Under the pieces are notes generated by a model, which saw only the letters and a program-made list of their open reading frames with translations, did not search any database and had not been told where the DNA came from. A DNA stretch of 64,000 bases, from NCBI RefSeq assembly GCF_024297145.1, contig NZ_JANCTC010000001.1:310001-374000 (forward strand). Direction: 5' to 3'. The stretch is from Mesorhizobium sp. LMG 17147 (GTDB lineage: Bacteria > Pseudomonadota > Alphaproteobacteria > Rhizobiales > Rhizobiaceae). This document shows, in pieces, positions 25,480 to 34,704 of this stretch (positions within the stretch are counted from its first letter, which is position 1; each line of letters starts with the position of its first letter). Made by a program: the position numbers and the translations under genes.

Positions 25480-26306
25480 TACCCGCGTCCTCCCTTCAGG
25501 CTTGTCGTGCGGTTGAGCACCCAGTCGGCGACGAGATTGACGGAAATTGCCAGCGCTGCGATCGCCGCCGCCGGAATGAGGGCGGCGCCTATGCCGAAGA
25601 CGATGCCATCCTTGTTTTCCTTGACCATGCCGCCCCAATCGGCGTCCGGCGGCTGCACGCCAAGTCCGAGGAAGGACAGCGTCGACAGGAACAGCACGGC
25701 ATAGATGAAGCGCAGGCCGAGTTCCGAAACCAGCGGCGACAGCGCATTGGGCAGGATTTCGCGGAAGATGATCCAGCCGCTGCCTTCGCCGCGCAATTTG
25801 GCCGCCTCGACGTAATCCATGACGTTGATGTCAACGGCGACCGCCCTCGACAGGCGGTAGACGCGGGTCGAGTCGAGAACGCCCATGACCAGGATCAGCG
25901 TCACCAGATTGGATGGCAGCACCGACAGCACCACAAGCGCCATGATCAGTGTCGGGATCGACATCAGGAGATCGACGAGACGCGACAGAAGCGTGTCGAA
26001 CCAGCCGCCGAAAACCGCTGCCGAGAAGCCGAGGATGGCGCCGAGCGAGAACGACAGCGCCGTCGCCAGCACCGCGATGAACAGGGTGATGCGGGCGCCA
26101 TAGATCATGCGCGACAACAGATCGCGGCCGAGATTGTCGGTGCCCAGCCAATGCGCCGCCGACATTGGCTCCCAAGGGACGTCGCTGACGATCTCGGCAT
26201 TGCCGTGCGGCGCGATCCACGGCGCAAAGATCGCCGCCAACACAAACAGCGCCGTCAACACCAGTCCGACCAGCGCCGGGATGGGAATGCGTTTGATGAC
26301 GAGCAT
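25479..26306 (-). CDS. Oligopeptide-type ABC permease, DppC-like
   Basis: A 275-residue inner-membrane permease. A first helix near residues 7-28 is followed by a periplasmic stretch containing AAHWLGTDNLGRDLLSRMIYGAR, the DppC hallmark, then five more helices with the EAA loop EAAKLRGEGSGWIIFREILP. ATG at 26306 is chosen because GAGGGGG lies at the correct distance. An alternative ATG at 26321 overlaps the upstream stop (ATGA) and would add five residues. It is coupled to the double ATPase by a one-base overlap. Confidence 0.92.
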   Translation of the reverse strand: MLVIKRIPIPALVGLVLTALFVLAAIFAPWIAPHGNAEIVSDVPWEPMSAAHWLGTDNLGRDLLSRMIYGARITLFIAVLATALSFSLGAILGFSAAVFGGWFDTLLSRLVDLLMSIPTLIMALVVLSVLPSNLVTLILVMGVLDSTRVYRLSRAVAVDINVMDYVEAAKLRGEGSGWIIFREILPNALSPLVSELGLRFIYAVLFLSTLSFLGLGVQPPDADWGGMVKENKDGIVFGIGAALIPAAAIAALAISVNLVADWVLNRTTSLKGGRG

Positions 26307-26317
26307 ACCCGACCCCC

Positions 26318-27278
26318 TCATTTCGGATGTCTGAGGCGCGGATTGGCGACGATTGCCGCAATGTCCGCGATGATGTTCAGGCTGATGTAGACGGCGGCGA
26401 AGATCAGCCCGACCGCCTGCACCACAGGCACGTCACGCTTGGTGACGTGGTCGACCAAGTATTGCCCCATACCCGGATAGACGAAGATCACTTCGACGAC
26501 GACGACGCCGACGATCAGATAGGCAAGGTTGAGCATGACGACGTTGATGATCGGCGCAATCGCATTGGGAAAGGCATGCCTGCGGATAACCGCGAAGGCC
26601 GAAAGCCCCTTGAGCTCCGCGGTCTCGACATAGGCCGACTGCATGACGTTGAGGATCGCGGCGCGCGTCATGCGCATCATATGGGCGAGCACCACCAGGG
26701 TCAGCGCCGCCGCAGGCAGTGCTATAGCCTGGATGCGTTCGCCGAACGGCATCCCCCTCATAGACGGTGGAAATGGCGGGAAACCATTGATGTTGCACCG
26801 CGAAGAAAAAGACGAGCACATAGCCGACGAAGAATTCCGGGAAGGACGTCGAGGCCAGCGCCAGTCCCGAGATCAGCTTGTCGACCCAACCATTGCGGTA
26901 GCGCACCGCGATCAGCCCGAGGATGATCGCCAGCGGCACCGCGACGATCGCCGCCCAGAAGGCGAGGAACAGCGTGTTCCACAGCCTTCCCTTGATCGAG
27001 GTTGCGATATCCTGACCGCTCGACATAGCCGTGCCGAGATCACCGGTCAGGATGCCGCCGAGCCAGCGAAAATAACGGATGTAGGCGGGATCATTGAGGC
27101 CGAGCTGCTCGCGCAGATTGGCGAGCGACTCCGGTGTCGCCGACTGCCCGAGAATGGCTTGCGCGACGTCGCCGGGCAGGATCTGTGTGCCGGCGAAGAT
27201 CAGGACCGAAACGGCCAATAGAAGGATGATGCCCAGCGCAATGCGCTGGGCCACCAGTTTCACGATGGGTGAGGACAT
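26318..27278 (-). pseudogene. Oligopeptide-type ABC permease, DppB-like, frameshifted
   Basis: The amino-terminal part (MSSPIVKLVAQRIALGIILL, then DPAYIRYFRWLGGILTGDLGTA) runs to HQWFPAISTVYEG, then the frame breaks. The remainder, MPFGERIQAIALPAAALTLV through the EAA loop ETAELKGLSAFAVI to VANPRLRHPK, continues in the next frame. The break is a run of five Cs on the plus strand (26753-26757) where four would restore GGG ATG. This could be a true inactivating insertion, slippage in a homopolymer, or a sequencing error. All partner genes of the transporter are intact, which makes the last two explanations attractive. Confidence 0.8.
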
Positions 27279-27294
27279 ATCCGCAAGGCCGGGC

Positions 27295-28881
27295 TCAGGC
27301 TTCGAGCCAGCACTTCGCCAGAGCATATCCGTTCATCAACTCCTGATGCGGATCATCCACCCAGCCGGCAACCTTGGCGCCCGTCGCGTCGATGAACTGA
27401 TTGAACATCGGCAGGATCAGGCCGCCCTCGTCGCGCACCATCACAGCCATGTCGTGGTACATTGCCTTGCGCTTGGCCTCGTCGAGCTCGGCGCGGGCCG
27501 CCAGCACCATCTTGTCGAAATCCGGACGCTTGAAACGTGTGTCGTTCCAGTCGGCCGTCGACAGATAGGCGGTAGAGTACATCTGGTCCTGCGTCGACCG
27601 GCCGCCCCAGTAGGAGGCGCAGAAGGGCTGTTTGTTCCAGACTTCCGACCAGTAGCCGTCGCCCGGTTCGCGCTTGATCTCCAGCTTGATGCCGGCCTTG
27701 GCCGCGCTTTGCTGGAACAGCTGTGCGGCATCGACGGCACCGGGGAAGGCGACATCCGACGTCCGGAGCAGGACGGCACCGTCATGGCCCGACTTCTTGT
27801 AGTGAAATTTGGCCTTGTCGGGATCGTATTTGCGCTGCTCGATCTCGGTGAATAGCGGGTACGATGCATTGATCGGGAAGTCGTTGCCGAGCGAGCCATA
27901 GCCACGCAGCACCTTGTTCAGCATTTCCTCGCGGTCGATCGCCAGCTTCAACGCCATGCGCAAGTCGTTATTGTCGAACGGCGCGGTGTCGCAGTGCATG
28001 ATGAAAACGTAATGGCCGGGTCCCGAATGGTTGCGGATGGTGACGCCGGGTACGCGCTTGATCAGATCGACGATCTTCGGCTCGACGCGGTTGATCATGT
28101 GGACCTGGCCGCCCTGCAGCGCCGCCGTACGCGCCGTGGCGTCGTTGATGACGATGATCTCGATCTGGTCGGCATGGCCCATCTTGTCGCCCTGCCAGTA
28201 ATTGGCGAAGCGCTCGCCGCCATGGCGCACGCCGGGCTCGTTGGTAGTGACCTTGTAAGGACCCGCCGAGATACCGGCATCGGCCTTATCCTTGCCGCCG
28301 TTCGGCTGGATGATCAGGTGATAATCGCTAAGCAGATAGGGAAGATCGGCATTCGGCTCCTTCAGCGTCAGCACCACTTCCTTGCCGCTGGCCTTTATGC
28401 TCTCGATGCCTTTCATATAACCGAGCGCGCCGGACTTCGACTTCTCGTCCGAATGGCGTTCGAGGGTGGCGGCCACGTCCTCTGCAGTCACCTTCTTGCC
28501 GTTGTGGAACTCGACGCCATCGCGGATCTTCAGCGTCCAGGTCTTGGCGTCGTCCGACGAGCCGATCTCCTCGGCAATGCGGTTCTCGAGCTTGCCTTCG
28601 GGAGACAGTTCGACGATCAGTTCGCCCCACATCTTGCCGAAGGCGAACGGCACCTGAGTCATGAACAGCGCCGGATCGAGACTGTTGGTGGACTCGCCAC
28701 CGACCAGGCCGGCCTTGAGCGTGCCGCCCTTGACCGGACCCGCCGCGCGGGAAGCGCTGGATAGCAGCGAATTGGCGAAGGTTGCGGTGACGCCGAGCGC
28801 TGCTGCCCGGCCGAGAAAATCGCGACGGCTCAGCTTGCCGGACGCAACGCGCCGGCTCAGATATTCCAGTTCGTTCGACAT
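27295..28881 (-). CDS. Oligopeptide-type ABC binding protein, Tat-exported
   Basis: A 528-residue family 5 extracellular solute-binding protein. The amino terminus LSRRDFLGRAAALGVTATF is a twin-arginine signal peptide, so the protein is exported folded. Family features include KTWTLKIRDGVEFHNGKKVTAEDVAATL and a carboxyl-terminal MYHDMAVMVRDEGGLILPMFN. It is the first gene of a binding protein / permease / permease / double ATPase / phosphodiesterase operon, ending 16 bases before the dppB-like start. An FadR/GntR-like operator lies just before its ATG. Ligand unknown. Confidence 0.92.
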   Translation of the reverse strand: MSNELEYLSRRVASGKLSRRDFLGRAAALGVTATFANSLLSSASRAAGPVKGGTLKAGLVGGESTNSLDPALFMTQVPFAFGKMWGELIVELSPEGKLENRIAEEIGSSDDAKTWTLKIRDGVEFHNGKKVTAEDVAATLERHSDEKSKSGALGYMKGIESIKASGKEVVLTLKEPNADLPYLLSDYHLIIQPNGGKDKADAGISAGPYKVTTNEPGVRHGGERFANYWQGDKMGHADQIEIIVINDATARTAALQGGQVHMINRVEPKIVDLIKRVPGVTIRNHSGPGHYVFIMHCDTAPFDNNDLRMALKLAIDREEMLNKVLRGYGSLGNDFPINASYPLFTEIEQRKYDPDKAKFHYKKSGHDGAVLLRTSDVAFPGAVDAAQLFQQSAAKAGIKLEIKREPGDGYWSEVWNKQPFCASYWGGRSTQDQMYSTAYLSTADWNDTRFKRPDFDKMVLAARAELDEAKRKAMYHDMAVMVRDEGGLILPMFNQFIDATGAKVAGWVDDPHQELMNGYALAKCWLEA

Positions 28882-28899
28882 GTTAAGTTCCTCACTCTG

Positions 28900-28911
28900 T
28901 TGGTCCGACCT
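28900..28911. promoter_or_regulatory. GntR/FadR-like operator candidate
   Basis: TTGGTCCGACCT contains the TGGTCNGACC core typical of FadR-subfamily GntR operators. It lies 19-30 bases upstream of the binding-protein ATG. A further imperfect inverted pair (CCTTATGGTC at 28909-28918 with GACCGTAAGG at 28949-28958) surrounds the promoter area. No GntR gene is in the window. Confidence 0.4.
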
Positions 28912-29036
28912 TATGGTCGTTTTTTCTCATTTCGATCGGGAGAATAATGACCGTAAGGGAAAGCGGTAAGCAAGACCGAATGCGACATGCCGTGGCGTAA
29001 ATCGTGCGTCGCAATTGGACCAATCGCTATAAGCGC

Positions 29037-31019
29037 TCAAAGCAGCACGCGCGGGATTTTCTCCTTGAAGTTGCGCTCGAAGACCAGTTTCTCGCCTTCA
29101 TAGGCTTCAATTCTGGCGCTAACCATGAAGCTTTGCGCGTCGGAGCGCATTTCGGCGAAGGTTTCGGTGTGCACCGACCATTCATTTCGCGACAGCGTCT
29201 GGCTCCAATGCGTCTTGCCCGACGCTGACAACGGATTGTCGGGATGGATCGCCCATGTCTCTCTGGCGATGCTCCCGTGGGTGAGGCCATGCTCCAGGTC
29301 GCGCACTTCGCCGAAATCGTCGACGATGGAAAGCGTGGTCATTCCGGTCTTTTCGTCGCGATCGACATGACGTTCGGAATTGGCGGGCCGAAGTGTCTCC
29401 GTTGCCCAGGGCGTCGCGCCTTCGGGGGCGGGGAAGGTGACCTCATCGCCTGTCGCCGGCGGGCGCAGCGGCAGCAACAATGTCGCGGCCGACAATTCGA
29501 GCCGGACCGGCTCCGGCGACGGCCAGATCATCGGCCAATAGCTGTTGGAGATGGCAATGCGCAAGCGGTGGCCGGCCGGCGCGCGATAGGCGCATTGGTC
29601 GAGCACCACCCGGGCGCTGACGGTTTCGCCGGGCACCAGCGCTTCGGGAAATTCGTGGGAGTTGCGATGCGTCAGGTTGAGCACGCCGTACGAGATCAGC
29701 TCCGATGCCCCGTCCGGATGGACGTCGCACAGCCGTACCGCGATGTTCGCCTGGCGCCGGTCCGCCGAGACCCTGACCACAACTTCGGGAGCACCGACAA
29801 TGTCGACCGTTTCGGTCAGCACCGGCTGGTCGAAGCACACCGACAGCGCATCGTCGGGGCGCTGGTCACCCGGCAGTTCCGGGCCGAAGGTGAAGGGGAA
29901 ATATTCGCCGCCGGCGAGGCCGCAGTTTTGCGGCGAAGCGACGATAGCGTGCTTGCCTTCAGCGATAAGCTCAACCTCTTGCGTCCGGATGTTGGGTGAC
30001 GGCCATTCCGATTCAGCGACCCAGCGGCCCGGCCGCGCGGGATGCCAGCGCGCCGGACGCACGCTGTCCATGAGATAGGCGCGGTAGGCGGGGTCGGCCT
30101 CGACGCCGGTGTCGATGTCCTTCAGCCAGCGGTCCCACCAGCGCAAGGCCTCCTGCAGGAAACCGATGCGCGGTTCGGGCGCGGCGTAATGCGGGTATTT
30201 GTGGATCCACGGGCCGACGATGCCCTTGACCGGCGCCTCGATATTGGCGGCGAGATGGGAGATCGTATTGCGATAGCCGTCATGCCAGCCGCCGATCGAC
30301 AGCACCGCGGCATGGATGGCGGAATAGTCCTCGCAGATCGAGCCGCGCTTCCAATAGGCATCGCGATATTGGTGCTTCAGCCACAGCGGTGCCAGAAAGG
30401 GCTGGTTCTCCAGCCTGGTCAGCCACAGGTCGCGCCATCTGTTGTCGCCGGCCAGCAACGGATCCGGCGGCCTTGACGAATAGGACAGCATGGTCGAGGC
30501 CCAGCCGAAGTTCTCGATCAGCAGGCAGCCGCCCTTGTAGTGGATGTCGTCGGCATAGCGGTCGACCGTCGAACAGAGACTGATGACCGCCTTCAGCGCC
30601 GGCGGCTGCTTAGACGCCACCTGCAGGCAGTTGAAGCCGCCCCACGAAATGCCCATCATGCCGGCATTGCCGTTGCACCAGGGCTGGTCCGCCGCCCAGG
30701 CGATGACGTCGCAAGCGTCCTGCAATTCCTGCTCGGAATATTCGTCGTCCATCAGCCCTTCGGAATCGCCATTGCCGCGCATGTCGACGCGGATCGAGGC
30801 GTAGCCATGGCCTGCGAAATAGGGATGCGTCAGCTGATCGCGATAGATCGTGCCGTCGCGTTTGCGATAGGGCAGGTGTTCGAGGATTGCCGGCACTGGA
30901 TCGTCGGCAGCATCGGCCGGCATCCACACCCGCGCGGACAGCCGGCAGCCGTCCGGCATGATGATCCCCATATCCGGAAATTCGACGATCTTTCGTGGGA
31001 ATTCAGTGACGATTTTCAT
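29037..31019 (-). CDS. CocE/NonD-family alpha/beta hydrolase
   Basis: A 660-residue serine hydrolase related to cocaine esterase and X-Pro dipeptidyl-peptidase (S15). The nucleophile elbow is MGISWGGFN with Ser125; RVDMRGNGDSEG precedes it, and IVGPWIHKYPH holds the likely catalytic His region. The carboxyl part (VVVRVSADRRQANIAVRLCDV onward) is the jelly-roll domain of this family. No signal peptide is present. Family members cleave esters or amides such as acyl-proline peptides, cephalosporin side chains or amino-acid esters. It lies upstream of a peptide-type ABC operon on the same strand, so it may act on the imported compound. Confidence 0.88.
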   Translation of the reverse strand: MKIVTEFPRKIVEFPDMGIIMPDGCRLSARVWMPADAADDPVPAILEHLPYRKRDGTIYRDQLTHPYFAGHGYASIRVDMRGNGDSEGLMDDEYSEQELQDACDVIAWAADQPWCNGNAGMMGISWGGFNCLQVASKQPPALKAVISLCSTVDRYADDIHYKGGCLLIENFGWASTMLSYSSRPPDPLLAGDNRWRDLWLTRLENQPFLAPLWLKHQYRDAYWKRGSICEDYSAIHAAVLSIGGWHDGYRNTISHLAANIEAPVKGIVGPWIHKYPHYAAPEPRIGFLQEALRWWDRWLKDIDTGVEADPAYRAYLMDSVRPARWHPARPGRWVAESEWPSPNIRTQEVELIAEGKHAIVASPQNCGLAGGEYFPFTFGPELPGDQRPDDALSVCFDQPVLTETVDIVGAPEVVVRVSADRRQANIAVRLCDVHPDGASELISYGVLNLTHRNSHEFPEALVPGETVSARVVLDQCAYRAPAGHRLRIAISNSYWPMIWPSPEPVRLELSAATLLLPLRPPATGDEVTFPAPEGATPWATETLRPANSERHVDRDEKTGMTTLSIVDDFGEVRDLEHGLTHGSIARETWAIHPDNPLSASGKTHWSQTLSRNEWSVHTETFAEMRSDAQSFMVSARIEAYEGEKLVFERNFKEKIPRVLL

Positions 31020-31104
31020 GCGGGCGAACTCCAGGAGCGCCAGATGATGGAGTCCGTGAGAGCGCGTCGTGGGCCAGTCAACGAATTCGGCTGGTCAATC
31101 CGCG

Positions 31105-31698
31105 TCAATTCAGCGGAATGTCGTTTTCGTCCTTGCCGGCCTGATAGGCGGCGGACAATTCGTCATAGCGCGCTGATATTGTGCCGATCCGCGCTTCCAG
31201 CCGCTTGCGTTCGGTCTCAGGCAGCGATCGCACCAATTTGCGGATCGAAAAGCTCCTCCAGTAGGCATTCTCGGCATTGTAGCCGCCGGGATCGAGGGTG
31301 AAGACCTCCTTCAGGATCTTCAGATCGTGCGGGATGTCGAAGCTGTCGCGCGAATCCTCATGGCTGAAAAGATAGTAGAAATTGTCGAAGCCGGTCCAGG
31401 TGATCGCCGACAGGCAGAGCGAACAGGGTTCGTGCGTGGCAAGAAAGATCGCGTCCTTGGTATCGACGCGTTCGGCCTTAGGCATTTCGTAGAAGCGCTT
31501 CAGGCAATGCATCTCGCCGTGCCAGAGCGGATTTTCGATCTCGTTGTTGGTTTCGGCAAGCACCAGCGAACGGTCGTCCTTGCGCAGGATCGCCGCGCCG
31601 AACAGTTTGTTGCCGTGCGCGACGCCTTCGACGGTCTTCGGCACGATGTCGTGCTCGATGACATCGAGCAGACGATCGATCAGCGAAATGTCGGTCAT
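31105..31698 (-). CDS. Zinc-dependent nucleoside/nucleobase deaminase
   Basis: A 197-residue protein of the CMP/dCMP deaminase fold. The zinc site is HGEMHC (His60, Glu62) with PCSLC (Cys92, Cys95), the standard HxE and PCxxC arrangement. The amino half (GNKLFGAAILRKDDRSLVLAETNNEIEN) also fits. The carboxyl region of about 80 residues is longer than in cytosine deaminases. The start overlaps the stop of the ureidoglycolate lyase gene, so it is read with purine breakdown genes and may deaminate a purine-related base; guanine deaminase of another family is encoded at 45.2 kb. Confidence 0.85.
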   Translation of the reverse strand: MTDISLIDRLLDVIEHDIVPKTVEGVAHGNKLFGAAILRKDDRSLVLAETNNEIENPLWHGEMHCLKRFYEMPKAERVDTKDAIFLATHEPCSLCLSAITWTGFDNFYYLFSHEDSRDSFDIPHDLKILKEVFTLDPGGYNAENAYWRSFSIRKLVRSLPETERKRLEARIGTISARYDELSAAYQAGKDENDIPLN

Positions 31699-32201
31699 CA
31701 CCGGCTCTCGTCGGGAAGATGGATTTCGTAAGGGTGGGAGAAATGGCACTCTTCGACGTTGGAGCCGTCGCCGCCGCGGTCGACGACCACAAAATCCTGG
31801 ACGTCGCCGATCGGCGTCAGCACGCCGTGCCACAGATTGCGCGGGTAGTTGACGCCTTGCCCGGGCGCGGTGATGAAGGCGTGCGGCTCGCCAGGTCCTT
31901 CCTCGCCATCATGGCAGACGACGACCAGGAACGGCCGTGGTGACAGCGGGATGAAGGCCTGGCTACCGAACGGATGTCGCTCCACCATGGTCAGCTTCAA
32001 CGGCAGCTCATAGGGCGTGCCACGCACCATCGAGATCAGCACGCGCGCATTCGGCCCTCGTGCTTCCGCGGTGGCGAGGTCGTGGTAGCGCTCGGCCTTG
32101 CCGCCATTGATCGGATAATGGTTGTCGCCGCCCATGTCGATGACGTCGCCGAATTCGGCGAAATTCTCGCGGGTCAGCGGCCGCGCGACGATCCGCGTCA
32201 T
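31698..32201 (-). CDS. allA: Ureidoglycolate lyase
   Basis: A 167-residue cupin-fold enzyme that splits ureidoglycolate to glyoxylate and urea. Characteristic AllA segments are LTRENFAEFGDVIDM, the block VERHPFGSQAFIPLSPRPFLVVV, and NYPRNLWHGVLTPIG near the carboxyl end. Its start overlaps the stop of the ureidoglycine aminohydrolase gene (ATGA) and its stop overlaps the start of the deaminase, so these are translated in series. It is the last urea-releasing step of the pathway encoded here. Confidence 0.93.
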   Translation of the reverse strand: MTRIVARPLTRENFAEFGDVIDMGGDNHYPINGGKAERYHDLATAEARGPNARVLISMVRGTPYELPLKLTMVERHPFGSQAFIPLSPRPFLVVVCHDGEEGPGEPHAFITAPGQGVNYPRNLWHGVLTPIGDVQDFVVVDRGGDGSNVEECHFSHPYEIHLPDESR

Positions 32202-33061
32202 GGTGTAGGTCTCGCGAGGCCGGCGCTGCCAAGCTTGGCGTGGCGGTTGACGTCCTTATAGAGGAGATAGCGGAATTTGCCTGGCCCGCCGGCATAACAA
32301 GCCTGCGGGCAGAAGGCGCGCAGCCACATATAGTCGCCGGCTTCGACTTCGACCCAGTCCTGGTTGAGACGGTAGACCGCCTTGCCCTCCAGCACATAGA
32401 GCCCGTGCTCCATGACATGCGTCTCGGCGAACGGGATGACCGCACCAGGCTCGAGCGTGACGATGGTGACATGCATGTCGTGGCGCATGTCGGCCGGATC
32501 GACGAAGCGCGTCGTCGCCCATCGGCCTTCGGTACCCGGCATCGGCGTCGGCGCGATGTCCTGTTCGTTGGCGAAGAACGCTTGCGGCTGGTCGATGCCG
32601 TCGACTGCGTCATAAGTCTTGCGGATCCAGTGGAAGCGGACGGCGGCACCGCTTTCATTGCGCACCGTCCACCCGCTCGCCGGCGGCAGGAAGGCAAAGC
32701 CGCCCGGCCTTAAGCTATGTTTCTTGCCGGCAAGCGAAACGCATAGCTCGCCTTCCACCACGAACAGCGCACCTTCGGCGGCGGCGTCAAGCTCAGGGCA
32801 GTTGCTGCCGCCGCCGGGCGCGAGCTCGACGATGTATTGCGAAAACGTCTCGGCAAAGCCCGACAGCGGCCGCGACAGCACCCAGACCCGTGTCCCATCC
32901 CAGAACGGCAAAGCGCTGGTGACGATGTCCTGCATCACGCCTTTGGGGATCACGGCATAGGCCTGTGTGAACACAGCGCGACCGGTCAGCAATTCACTCT
33001 GGCCGGGATGTCCGCCCTGCGGCGCATAATAGGTTCGCTCGGCCATTTTCGTCATATCCAT
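32198..33061 (-). CDS. allE: (S)-ureidoglycine aminohydrolase
   Basis: A bicupin protein of 287 residues that releases ammonia from (S)-ureidoglycine to give (S)-ureidoglycolate. Typical pieces are YYAPQGGHPGQSELLTGRAVFT at the start, VVEGELCVSLAGKKHSL in the first cupin, and FAETHVMEHGLYVLEGKAVY plus EVEAGDYMWLRAFCPQ in the second, metal-binding cupin (Glu, His and Gln ligands). ATG codons at 33061, 33055 and 33046 are all possible starts. It lies 48 bases after the allantoinase fusion gene and overlaps allA. Confidence 0.9.
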   Translation of the reverse strand: MDMTKMAERTYYAPQGGHPGQSELLTGRAVFTQAYAVIPKGVMQDIVTSALPFWDGTRVWVLSRPLSGFAETFSQYIVELAPGGGSNCPELDAAAEGALFVVEGELCVSLAGKKHSLRPGGFAFLPPASGWTVRNESGAAVRFHWIRKTYDAVDGIDQPQAFFANEQDIAPTPMPGTEGRWATTRFVDPADMRHDMHVTIVTLEPGAVIPFAETHVMEHGLYVLEGKAVYRLNQDWVEVEAGDYMWLRAFCPQACYAGGPGKFRYLLYKDVNRHAKLGSAGLARPTP

Positions 33062-33109
33062 AAATTCAAGCCTGTTGCGGAAGCCAGGGCCTATGGCGGC
33101 AGCCAAAGC

Positions 33110-34543
33110 CTATTGCGGAAGCATGTCCTTGAGACGGAGCAGCGCGATGCGCTCGACCTGTCTGCAGGCGGTTTCGAATTCGACGTCGTGGCTGTTGCCG
33201 ATACGCGCTTCGAACTCGGCCAGGATCTCCGCCTTGGTCCTGCCTTTCACCGCGATGATGAAGGGGAAACCGAAGCTGGTGACGTAGGCGGCATTGAGTT
33301 TTGCGAACAGCTCGCGCTCGTTCTCGGTCAGCGCGTCGAGCCCTGCCGAAGCTTGCTCCTTGGCCGATTCGTCCGTCAACCTTCTGGCCTGCGCCAGTTT
33401 TCCGGCAAGATCGGGGTGGGCATTGAGCACGGAAAGCCGCTCGGCCTCGCTTGCTGCGCGAAACACGCGGCAGAGCGCATTGTGCAGGCCGCCGGCACTG
33501 TCGTGGGCCGGGCCGAGCTCCAGCCCATAAGCGCGCTCGGCAACCCACGGCGAATGCTCGAACACGCCGCCGAATGTGTGGACGAAGGGCTCGAATTCCA
33601 TTTTCGACGGGCGCAGCGCCGGCAACCGGAACGGATGCGTCGCCTGCCAATGTTTTGCAATGTCGATGCGCCGTGCCAGCCAGACCTTGTCGTGCGATTT
33701 GACGTAGTCGATGAAGCGCTTCAGTGCCGCGACCCGGCCCGGCCGCCCAACCAGACGGCAATGCAGGCCGATATTCATCATGCGCGGCCGCCCTGCCTTG
33801 CCCTCGGCATAGAGCGTATCGAAACTATCCCTGAGATAGGCAAAGAACTGGTCGCCCGAATTGAAGCCCTGCGGCGTGGCAAAGCGCATGTCGTTGGCGT
33901 CGAGCGTGTAGGGGATGACCAGCTGCGGCTTCGCCGACCCGTCCGGTGTCACATGCTCGAACCAGTAGGGCAGTTCGTCGTCATATGTGTCCGACACATA
34001 GTCGAAGCCGCCCTCTTCCGCCGCCAGCCGCACCGTGTTGATCGAGGTGCGGCCGGTGTACCAGCCGGTCGGCCGCGCCCCTGTGACCTCATAATGCAGC
34101 CGGATCGCCGCCTCCATGTCGCGGCGCTCGTCTTCCGCGGTATGGTCGCGGTAGTCGATCCATTTCAGCCCGTGCGAAGCGATCTCCCAGCCGGCCTCCT
34201 GCATCGCCGCAACCTGGTCGGGCGAACGCGCCAGGGCCGTGGCCACGCCATAGCAGGTGATCGGCACCTGTGCCTCGCTGAACAGGCGCAGCAATCGCCA
34301 GAAGCCGGCTCGGGCGCCGTATTCGTAGATCGATTCCATGTTCCAGTGGCGCTGGCCGGGCCAGGGCGCGGCGCCGACGATCTCCGACAGGAAAGCCTCC
34401 GAAGCCTTGTCGCCGTGCAGGACGCAATTCTCGCCGCCCTCTTCGTAATTGACGACGAACTGCACCGCGACATGCGCCCCGCCGGGCCATTTCGGATCCG
34501 GCGGATTGGCTCCGTAGCCGCGCATGTCTCGTTCGTAACGCAT
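33110..34543 (-). CDS. Allantoinase PuuE fused to OHCU decarboxylase
   Basis: A 477-residue bifunctional enzyme. Residues 1 to about 305 are the polysaccharide-deacetylase-like allantoinase PuuE (MRYERDMRGYGANPPDPKWPGG, HWNMESIYEYGARAGFWRLL, IASHGLKWIDY, MMNIGLHCRLVGRPGR). From about 315 the chain is 2-oxo-4-hydroxy-4-carboxy-5-ureidoimidazoline decarboxylase (LNAHPDLAGKLA, TSFGFPFIIAVKG). It converts OHCU to S-allantoin and then to allantoate. The domain order is the reverse of the reaction order. It is the first gene of the minus-strand arm and is divergent from uraH. Confidence 0.93.
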   Translation of the reverse strand: MRYERDMRGYGANPPDPKWPGGAHVAVQFVVNYEEGGENCVLHGDKASEAFLSEIVGAAPWPGQRHWNMESIYEYGARAGFWRLLRLFSEAQVPITCYGVATALARSPDQVAAMQEAGWEIASHGLKWIDYRDHTAEDERRDMEAAIRLHYEVTGARPTGWYTGRTSINTVRLAAEEGGFDYVSDTYDDELPYWFEHVTPDGSAKPQLVIPYTLDANDMRFATPQGFNSGDQFFAYLRDSFDTLYAEGKAGRPRMMNIGLHCRLVGRPGRVAALKRFIDYVKSHDKVWLARRIDIAKHWQATHPFRLPALRPSKMEFEPFVHTFGGVFEHSPWVAERAYGLELGPAHDSAGGLHNALCRVFRAASEAERLSVLNAHPDLAGKLAQARRLTDESAKEQASAGLDALTENERELFAKLNAAYVTSFGFPFIIAVKGRTKAEILAEFEARIGNSHDVEFETACRQVERIALLRLKDMLPQ

Positions 34544-34704
34544 TCTCGCTCCTGCCGGAAATTGTGATCAGGATAGTCGAAAGGAGTGCCTGCGCATTCC
34601 CCCGAAATTTTTGAAAGTGTTTTTGTCGCGCTCCGCTCGACCGGGACTTATGCATCGCCTTTAATTGGCGCACAATTCATGAATAGTGTTCGACCGTTCA
34701 GGGA

